From Thermoplasmata archaeon (GTDB lineage Archaea; Thermoplasmatota; Thermoplasmata; GCA-020350865): a DNA stretch of 6,842 bases. Both the position numbers and the translations under genes were made by a program. The number at the start of each line of letters is the position of its first letter. Positions within the stretch are counted from its first letter, which is position 1. The notes below the pieces were generated by a model, which did not search any database, was not told the DNA's origin, and saw nothing but the letters and a program-made list of their open reading frames with translations. Below, piece after piece: positions 1 to 4,928 of the stretch. The stretch lies in the NCBI GenBank assembly GCA_020350865.1, contig CP070726.1:2141032-2147873 (forward strand). The letters are read 5' to 3'.

Positions 1-3000
1 CCCGTGCCATTCAGGTTGATCACTTTCGGGCTTGCCGATTTCATGAGCTGAAGGTGGGGATAGAGCTTTGTTTCGAGAATTGCGGTGTCCCCGAAGGATG
101 GGTTGTGGTATCCCTGGACCATGATCTTGGTGATCTCAAGTGTCGCCATGGGGAATGTGTTCGGGATGAACAGTACGACCGTGATGTTCTTTGACTCATC
201 AGGATCGAGCGCAACATCAGGTTTGCCATTTCCGTTGGAGTCGGTGACCAAAGTGCCGTTCTCGTAGAGGATGATCACACTCCATCCGTTGGGAAGGGAT
301 TGATTCGTGATCTCAAGGATCTCTGCATCCGTATATTTATTTTTTAAGGTCAGATTGTATTCTGCGCTTTCACCCGGAAAACCGAATCCTGTGGTATCTG
401 GTCCAACGAGAACAAGGGGAACTGATGGCGTCTGGTTGAACTGCCAACCGGCGGCAACGGAAGAGGAATCGTCATATCCTGACCTGTACTGCCCTTCCCC
501 TTCGGGGATTCTGGCCGCCGTCTTGTTCTGCTGGTGGCTTGAAGTCCAGCCAACCATGTCCAAAAGATTACTACTTGCGGTGTATAGATAGATGTTATCC
601 CCGGTTGGCGTGATGTTTTGGAAGAAATAGGGGGCGTCATCGTAAAGGAGGATGAAGTACGGATCAAACTCGTCCACCACGGTTCCCGGGGGAATTATAT
701 AGACATCGTCACAGACTATGGTATAACCCGATATGTCAAGGGCCCCAGGCGCAGTCAACTTTAGTTCAACAAAGGAGTTCTCGATGAGACCTGGATTGAA
801 CATGACCTCATTTAGCACGATACCTGGAGTTTCGTTGTGTGCGCAGACATCGTTTTCCTCGCTTCCACCGTCGAATGTGGGTGTCGGATCCCTGGTCCAA
901 TCATCTGAAAAGGCTTTTCCGATATATCTTGCCGTGGACTCTCCGAACAGGGGATCCGGTGCCAAGCCCATTGTGCCGTACTTGATTCTCGACCACAATA
1001 TGTCCACTTCATCGTAAAGTCTGATTTCGTCACCCTCGTCGCTGAGATTTCCGTCCTCAAGGGTGATGTTGAAATATCCTCCGGAGGGCACAATGCCCAT
1101 GCTCGATAGGTTCACAGGGATGCCTGCCGATTCGGTCTCCAAGTACCAGCCCTTGCCGGCTGAAAGGTCCACTCCGCTTATGCTCGGATTGTAGATCTCC
1201 ACCTGTTCGGGACCCGAGTCTCTGAGCTCTGTGAAAAATGGGGGCTTGAAAAGCATTGTGGGTTCTGTATCAAATACCCAGCCTGCATTAACCGAGGTGT
1301 TGTCATCGTATCCATCTGAGGTGCCGAATCCTTCGGGGTACCTGTTTACAGACATGTCCTGGGAATGGGGTGAGCTCCACCCCACCATGTCCAGCAACCT
1401 TCCTTGGCCGTCATAGAGGTACACGTTGTCGGCTTCGGCGTCCATGTCAAAATCGGCAGGGTAAAAGGATTCCACAAGCGTTGCGTAGGGGTCGGATGAT
1501 GTGATCACGATCTTACCACCTTCGCCGATGACGTACTCATCGTCGCAAACGATCTTGTAGCCGGTTATGTCCATCTCATTTAGGGGTTTGAATTCAATGT
1601 CCAGACCTTCATTTACCTCGGTTATCGGAGGATGCTGGGCCCATCTGACCCCGTCTCCATTGTTCAGGCCCATGGTATGATTGCTTGGATCATCTATGTT
1701 GGACAGGTTTATGGAACCCGGTCCGAGTTCTTCGTATTGAAATACTATTTTGCCGTCACTTTCATAAAGATTCACCTCAAAGGTCATGTATTTCCCGTCG
1801 TAATCGTAATTTGGACCGCTCTTGTGCTCTATCTTGTAGTAAGTGACCGTGAATATTCTATCCGGGGAATTTCCGGTGGTCTTATAGAAGATTCCCCCGC
1901 CGGAGCTTGCCGATAGATCCAGGTCATCCCACATAGGGGCAATGACAAGTTGCATATCCTCGTCAGGCAGGGGGAAATCCAGGTTTTCGCTTCTGATAGG
2001 ATAGGAGGAGAAGCTGATGTAGCCGTTCACACCGATTTGGATGAGATTGTAATAATTGCCGTAATAGTTGAAGGAGAAATCCATCCATATGCCCTTGAAA
2101 CCATTATCGCCGTCGGTAAAGCTCAGAGGTGTACCGCCATCGCTCGCATTGATAAAAGGGTAGGCTTTGCCGTCATTCATTTCGTAGGTTACGAAATTGC
2201 CGTCGTAGATGATTTCAATGAATCCTATCTTCGAATTGGTATTGTACAGCACCTCGTTAAGCCTGATATGCGTTTCCTGTGATACGGGTGGGACAGTATT
2301 CCTTTGGCCTATTGTTGGGCTCAAATCCCTGTTCCAGCTCTCCTCGTACAGATAGAGACCGTCCATGTACGTGTGCGCATACAAAGCTACAGACTCGTTG
2401 GATAGAGGGTCAGGTGCGGTGCCGTTCGTTCCGTACCCCACGCTCTTGTAGAGAGCATCGGTCTGGTCGTACAAACTTATATTTCCACCCTCATCACCCA
2501 GTGACAGGCCCAGGGGCAAACTGGCATTGGGATGATCGCCGAAGACAAGATAGCTGCCGCCGGGAACGTACGTTCCCATGGGTATTGTTACATTCACTCC
2601 GTTGCAGGTCAGCGTCCATGAGCTGATGTTGAACTTTGCGTTCTTCTCTGCGCGGTAATGCAGTTCAACTGCCTCGCTTCCGGAAGGCGAATCCTGGATT
2701 TCGGTTATAAACAACTCAAAATACGGATTTGGTGTCTGGTTGAAGCTCCACCCTGCGCTTACTGTGGTTTGGTCGCTCCAGCCGTTGTACTGGCCCACCC
2801 CTGGAAAGTTTCTGCGAACAGATTTGTCCTGGTCATGCGAGGAGTTCCAACCCACCATGTCCAAAAGCCTCCCATCCCTGTCAAATAGATAGATGTTGTC
2901 ACCATGGGGTGTTATGCCAAAGTCTCCGGGAAAGGAATTCTCGTAGAGGGTATAATAGTTGTTTCCATCCGTTATAAGGTAATCCTCCAAATTGTAAACC

Positions 3001-4526
3001 GAGTCACACATGATTTTGGTGCCGTTCAGGTTTCCAGGGTCCATAAACGAGATGGCCTCAATGAACATCTCCTCCGAGCCGGAATTGAACAGTACCTCGT
3101 TTAATCTTGTGAGCGGAGATGTCACGATGCCGGCCACATCATTCTGCTCGTCGCTCCAATCCGGACCTGTGCCGTCGCCGAATGTCGGGGAGGGGTCCCA
3201 ATTCCATTTGCTGGAATACATTGACCCGGAATATATCCTTGCCACCGACTGGTTGGGAGGGGGGTCGGGCGCGTAGCCCTCTTGCCCAAAACCGATCTCG
3301 TCCTCAAGTGAGTTGTGGGGGATAAAAAAGACGGAAACAGTATCGCCCTCGTCATTTATTAGGTCAGCCCCAGTGCCGAAGACACCGTACCCGCCAGGGG
3401 GTATGATTGATGAATTCCAGGAGCCGAGTGTAATATTGGTTGCACCGCCGTCCGAGGATATGTTGATGTCGGTAACATTGGCGGGAACCTCTCCACCGTT
3501 GTAGACCTCAATGTATTCATCTGCACCGCTGTCCATAATCTCGGTGATGATCAGATCCGGCTTTGGCATGGTAACGAAAGCGTAGAATGCCTGGGCTTTG
3601 CTGACGTTCTCCTGGAGGCCCGTCAGACTTGAACCGAAGGCTGCAACCAGCGCGATTGTCGCCTTTTTCCCGCTGGGGATTGTGCCCAAATCCCAGTGGA
3701 CGAGAGAACCCACCTTTATGTCCGGGGCAGTGAGAGCGGCGGTTTGGTTGGGGCTGTTGACGGCGTCGTAAATGGCAGTGTCCGCCCCCTGAAACGGCAG
3801 ATTGGGCCAACTGGAGGCATTTGTTCCGTCTGTTCCGTAGTAATGGTCTATGGGGTCGGAAACATTTGCGGATGAAAAACCGAAGTACTGATTGGCAGCG
3901 TTCGAGTCATTGTAATAATATATCGAGCCGCCCGGATCCCAGAAGTCCAGGTCATCTTCACTGTTGTCGTTTTCAAAATTCGAGCACAGGCGCATACCGG
4001 CCACGACCCCCGCTAGATCCGAGCCATAGATGTTCTCGATCTTCCACTCGATTACCACCCAATACGCCCCGTTCTGGGTCCATGCCGTCTGGTGGATGCG
4101 GAAGTCATCAGGGGTCGTAATCCGCGTTTCGGTGAAGGTGCCAGAAATTTTCTGTGTTGTGCCGGTTTCCTCCCAGCCCCAAGGGAGGTCCACACCGCTG
4201 ATCACCTCAAAATCCCCGTCCTCCATGGGGAGACCTGGAAACAAGGCCGCCACATTGTCTGCTCCATAGTTATCCTGATATAGAAAAAAGTATTGCCAGT
4301 AATCATTCAAGGGGATGATATTTTCGGTGCCTGTGGAAACCCGCGTTTGATGAAATCTTCCTATATCGCTGAGCTGCAAGGTGATATTTCCCGCATTTAG
4401 CTCCAGTTGGGTCTCTGCCTCTGCAACAAAGCAGAAAATACCTGAAAAAGCCACAAAAAAGTTACCAAAAACCAAATATGTTACCATGAGCAAAGAAATC
4501 ATTCTTTTTGTTGAATCGGTTTGCAT
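1..4526 (-). CDS. Large secreted lamin-tail-domain repeat protein, C-terminus cut off by window edge
   Basis: The minus-strand frame is open for 1508 codons from the ATG at 4526 to the window edge. I chose this start because a TGA lies two codons upstream and GGGGCTGAT precedes it; in-frame ATGs at 4502 and 4487 lack such a site. Residues 1-37 form a signal peptide: a charged start ending in KR, a hydrophobic core from about 9 to 34, and an AEA cleavage motif at 35-37. Then come an unassigned beta-rich domain (40-318), six lamin-tail-like domains in A-B pairs (323-459, 472-600, 603-742, 753-1088, 1095-1222, 1236-1367), a domain inserted in the fourth (777-981), and an Ig-like NEW3-type segment (1370-1490). 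The last residues, LMKSASPKVINLNGT, resemble the start of a DUF11-type repeat. There are 36 N-X-S/T sequons. Lamin-tail domains in prokaryotes sit in exported proteins, often beside nucleases or adhesins, but no catalytic domain is visible here. The likely role is surface structure or binding; the function is unknown. Confidence 0.9.
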   Translation of the reverse strand, partial: MQTDSTKRMISLLMVTYLVFGNFFVAFSGIFCFVAEAETQLELNAGNITLQLSDIGRFHQTRVSTGTENIIPLNDYWQYFFLYQDNYGADNVAALFPGLPMEDGDFEVISGVDLPWGWEETGTTQKISGTFTETRITTPDDFRIHQTAWTQNGAYWVVIEWKIENIYGSDLAGVVAGMRLCSNFENDNSEDDLDFWDPGGSIYYYNDSNAANQYFGFSSANVSDPIDHYYGTDGTNASSWPNLPFQGADTAIYDAVNSPNQTAALTAPDIKVGSLVHWDLGTIPSGKKATIALVAAFGSSLTGLQENVSKAQAFYAFVTMPKPDLIITEIMDSGADEYIEVYNGGEVPANVTDINISSDGGATNITLGSWNSSIIPPGGYGVFGTGADLINDEGDTVSVFFIPHNSLEDEIGFGQEGYAPDPPPNQSVARIYSGSMYSSKWNWDPSPTFGDGTGPDWSDEQNDVAGIVTSPLTRLNEVLFNSGSEEMFIEAISFMDPGNLNGTKIMCDSVYNLEDYLITDGNNYYTLYENSFPGDFGITPHGDNIYLFDRDGRLLDMVGWNSSHDQDKSVRRNFPGVGQYNGWSDQTTVSAGWSFNQTPNPYFELFITEIQDSPSGSEAVELHYRAEKNAKFNISSWTLTCNGVNVTIPMGTYVPGGSYLVFGDHPNASLPLGLSLGDEGGNISLYDQTDALYKSVGYGTNGTAPDPLSNESVALYAHTYMDGLYLYEESWNRDLSPTIGQRNTVPPVSQETHIRLNEVLYNTNSKIGFIEIIYDGNFVTYEMNDGKAYPFINASDGGTPLSFTDGDNGFKGIWMDFSFNYYGNYYNLIQIGVNGYISFSSYPIRSENLDFPLPDEDMQLVIAPMWDDLDLSASSGGGIFYKTTGNSPDRIFTVTYYKIEHKSGPNYDYDGKYMTFEVNLYESDGKIVFQYEELGPGSINLSNIDDPSNHTMGLNNGDGVRWAQHPPITEVNEGLDIEFKPLNEMDITGYKIVCDDEYVIGEGGKIVITSSDPYATLVESFYPADFDMDAEADNVYLYDGQGRLLDMVGWSSPHSQDMSVNRYPEGFGTSDGYDDNTSVNAGWVFDTEPTMLFKPPFFTELRDSGPEQVEIYNPSISGVDLSAGKGWYLETESAGIPVNLSSMGIVPSGGYFNITLEDGNLSDEGDEIRLYDEVDILWSRIKYGTMGLAPDPLFGESTARYIGKAFSDDWTRDPTPTFDGGSEENDVCAHNETPGIVLNEVMFNPGLIENSFVELKLTAPGALDISGYTIVCDDVYIIPPGTVVDEFDPYFILLYDDAPYFFQNITPTGDNIYLYTASSNLLDMVGWTSSHQQNKTAARIPEGEGQYRSGYDDSSSVAAGWQFNQTPSVPLVLVGPDTTGFGFPGESAEYNLTLKNKYTDAEILEITNQSLPNGWSVIILYENGTLVTDSNGNGKPDVALDPDESKNITVVLFIPNTFPMATLEITKIMVQGYHNPSFGDTAILETKLYPHLQLMKSASPKVINLNGT
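426..821 (-). repeat. Lamin-tail-like domain B3
   Basis: Residues 1236-1367. It opens with IVLNEVMFNPGLIENSFVEL and shows the uninterrupted B layout: ALDISGYTIVCDDVYIIPPG, the signature GDNIYLYTASSNLLDMVGW (1309-1327), SSHQQNKTAARIPEGEGQY, and the ending AGWQFNQTP (1359-1367). It is the best template for locating the insertion in B2. The DNA coding LLDMVGW in B3 (546-566) and B1 (2847-2867) is identical at 19 of 21 positions, which points to fairly recent duplication or strong conservation. Confidence 0.75.
861..1244 (-). repeat. Lamin-tail-like domain A3
   Basis: Residues 1095-1222. It opens with PPFFTELRDSGPEQVEIYN, has the turn VPSGGYFNIT (1146-1154), the turn SDEGDEIRLYD (1162-1172), and the A-type closing signature APDPLFGESTARYIG (1189-1203). 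A DDWTRDPTPTF tail (1208-1218) resembles the WNWDPSPTFG tail of A1 (441-450) and the SWNRDLSPTIG tail of A2 (730-740). Confidence 0.75.
1263..2270 (-). repeat. Lamin-tail-like domain B2, split by an inserted domain
   Basis: Residues 753-1088. The first strands THIRLNEVLYNTNSKIGFIE (752-771) match the openings of B1 and B3. The remainder of the domain resumes only at about residue 982 with NEMDITGYKIVCDDEYVI, which aligns with ALDISGYTIVCDDVYII of B3. The B signature ADNVYLYDGQGRLLDMVGW lies at 1032-1050. About 205 residues of a different domain separate the two halves. Pairing with B3 places the insertion in the loop following the second strand. Confidence 0.7.
1584..2198 (-). other. Beta-sandwich domain inserted within lamin-tail domain B2
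   Basis: Residues 777-981. The order of motifs is GGTPLSFTDGDNGF, FSFNYYGNYYNLIQIGVNGY, ISFSS, VIAPMWDDLDLSASSGGGIF, a TTGNSPDRIFTVTYYKIE strand, a MTFEVNLYESDGKIVFQY strand, MGLNNGDGVRW, and a closing EGLDIEFKP. This series (small-amplitude strand, NGYISF, APMWDDLD, YKTTG-PDR-F-V, F-V-LYE-G-I-F-Y) matches a module I know from many bacterial and archaeal exported proteins, where it usually stands alone between other domains. It resembles nidogen-like (NIDO) folds, but I do not assign a family firmly. No catalytic residues are evident. Confidence 0.65.
2301..2720 (-). repeat. Lamin-tail-like domain A2
   Basis: Residues 603-742. It opens with FELFITEIQDSPSGSEAVEL, has the turn VPGGSYLVFGD (654-664), the turn GDEGGNISLYD (677-687), and the A-type closing signature APDPLSNESVALY (704-716). 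It begins two or three residues after the end of B1, so A and B domains are packed directly against one another. Confidence 0.75.
2727..3113 (-). repeat. Lamin-tail-like domain B1
   Basis: Residues 472-600. It opens with TRLNEVLFNSGSEEMFIE and carries the B-type signature GDNIYLFDRDGRLLDMVGW (542-560), then NSSHDQDKSV. It ends with AGWSFNQTP (591-599), the same ending as B3. The B type differs from A in its opening (LNEV rather than TEI) and in the strand pair around LLDMVGW. Confidence 0.75.
3150..3560 (-). repeat. Lamin-tail-like domain A1
   Basis: Residues 323-459. The domain opens with DLIITEIMDSGADEYIEVYN, the typical lamin-tail start (hydrophobic strand, TEI, then E-hydrophobic-E and YN). 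It continues with the turn IPPGGYGVFG (375-384), the turn NDEGD before a beta strand (391-395), and the closing signature APDPPPNQSVARIY (419-432). The same three landmarks recur in A2 and A3, which defines the A type. Confidence 0.75.
3573..4409 (-). other. Unassigned N-terminal extracellular domain of the lamin-tail protein
   Basis: Residues 40-318 follow the signal peptide and precede the first lamin-tail domain. The segment is rich in aromatic and beta-forming residues, with landmarks such as WQYFFLYQDNYG (77-88), YWVVIEWKIENI (155-166), an acidic stretch ENDNSEDDLDFWD (185-197), and a closing strand ATIALVAAFGSS (289-300). The pattern WVVIEWKIEN followed by an acidic loop and a tyrosine-rich strand suggests a large beta-sandwich. 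The acidic loop could bind calcium. I do not recognise a named family. Boundaries are approximate. Confidence 0.5.
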
Positions 4527-4528
4527 AC

Positions 4529-4537
4529 ATCAGCCCC
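4529..4537 (-). promoter_or_regulatory. Shine-Dalgarno sequence of the lamin-tail gene
   Basis: On the minus strand GGGGCTGAT lies two bases upstream of the ATG at 4526 and matches seven of nine positions of the archaeal consensus GGAGGTGAT. It supports the ATG at 4526 as the start, although the spacing from the end of the motif to the start codon is short. Confidence 0.55.
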
Positions 4538-4593
4538 TTGATACTGCGTTCATAATTTCACTCCTTCACATGTAGGATCACGAGATGATGGTG

Positions 4594-4623
4594 TACATAA
4601 TCCATATGTAGCTTTATCGATAA
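4594..4623. promoter_or_regulatory. Two adjacent dyads in the candidate promoter/operator of the minus-strand gene
   Basis: TACATA-N5-TATGTA (4594-4610) is a perfect inverted repeat with 6-base arms. Three bases further on, TTATCGATAA (4614-4623) is a perfect 10-base palindrome. Both lie 68-97 bases upstream of the start at 4526 in an AT-rich stretch that contains TATA-like sequence (ACATATG, ATAAAATAC). This is where a TATA box and a repressor site would be expected. The assignment rests on position and symmetry alone; short AT-rich dyads are also common by chance. Confidence 0.3.
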
Positions 4624-4860
4624 GTATTTTATGGAACAGTTGTTGGATAATGGCCGGGTGGTTGCTGGGTTTTGCTTGGCTATTTTGCGATGGGACTCTA
4701 TTTCATGGTGAACTTTTGCTACAAAGGGATAAGAAGTTTCATTTTTAATGGAGTTTCGACTCTTTGGCCTCGGCATCAAGAACAGCATCTGCAACATCTT
4801 CGGCGCCGCGGAACCACTGGGAAGAATAAATCCCAACTGTTCCACAAATGATTTAAGCTT

Positions 4861-4878
4861 GGATAGGCTATTATATCC
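4861..4878 (+). promoter_or_regulatory. Candidate TATA element with overlapping inverted repeat, plus-strand gene
   Basis: TTATAT at 4871-4876 is the best TATA-like element upstream of the propeller gene. Transcription starting about 26 bases downstream would give a leader of roughly 28 bases that includes the Shine-Dalgarno sequence. A 5-base inverted repeat, GGATA-N8-TATCC (4861-4878), overlaps it, so a bound regulator could block TBP. AAGCTT palindromes flank it at 4855-4860 and 4891-4896. The evidence is positional only. Confidence 0.35.
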
Positions 4879-4919
4879 ACGTGCTTAATGAAGCTTGATT
4901 TCGATCTTTGGTATACGTT

Positions 4920-4927
4920 GGTGAGGT
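4920..4927 (+). promoter_or_regulatory. Shine-Dalgarno sequence of the propeller gene
   Basis: GGTGAGGT lies one base upstream of the ATG at 4929. Its GGTGA core (4920-4924) matches the archaeal anti-Shine-Dalgarno well and has a 4-base spacer. It supports the ATG at 4929; an in-frame TGA at 4896-4898 leaves no upstream ATG. Confidence 0.6.
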
Positions 4928-4928
4928 A

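Larger units (their letters stand above)
4527..4928. other. Divergent intergenic region (402 bases) without a convincing gene
   Basis: This stretch separates the two start codons. It is AT-rich near both genes, as expected for archaeal promoters, with a GC-rich island at about 4750-4830. Short open frames exist (minus 4845-4558 with a GTG start, plus 4748-4888), but neither has a good ribosome binding site, a recognisable motif or a credible amino acid composition. It must hold the promoters of both flanking genes, since no other gene lies between them. Confidence 0.7.

Noticed and set aside
1632..2282. Plus-strand open frames of 94 and 110 codons within the left half
   Set aside because: They are antisense to the continuous minus-strand frame with recognisable domain motifs and show no domain signature of their own.
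546..2867. Repeated DNA string ACCATGTCCA at three places, considered as a regulatory or mobile repeat
   Set aside because: Each copy falls on the codons for LLDMVGW of the B-type lamin-tail domains, so protein repetition explains it.
1..4526. Possibility that the left half is a non-coding or pseudogene region because only short plus-strand frames appear
   Set aside because: One minus-strand frame was translated from 4526 to the window edge without a stop; its codon count (1508 plus two bases) agrees exactly with the coordinates, so there is no frameshift.
4558..4845. Minus-strand open frame of 95 codons (GTG start) just upstream of the lamin-tail gene
   Set aside because: The translation has no recognisable motif, an odd composition (many His, Met, Asn and Lys, few acidic residues), no clear ribosome binding site, and runs through the likely promoter of the downstream gene.
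4748..4888. Plus-strand open frame of 46 residues (MEFRLFGLGIKNSICNIFGA...) before the propeller gene
   Set aside because: It reads somewhat like protein but has no Shine-Dalgarno sequence, is short, and overlaps the best TATA candidate of the propeller gene. It is kept only as part of the GC-rich island finding.
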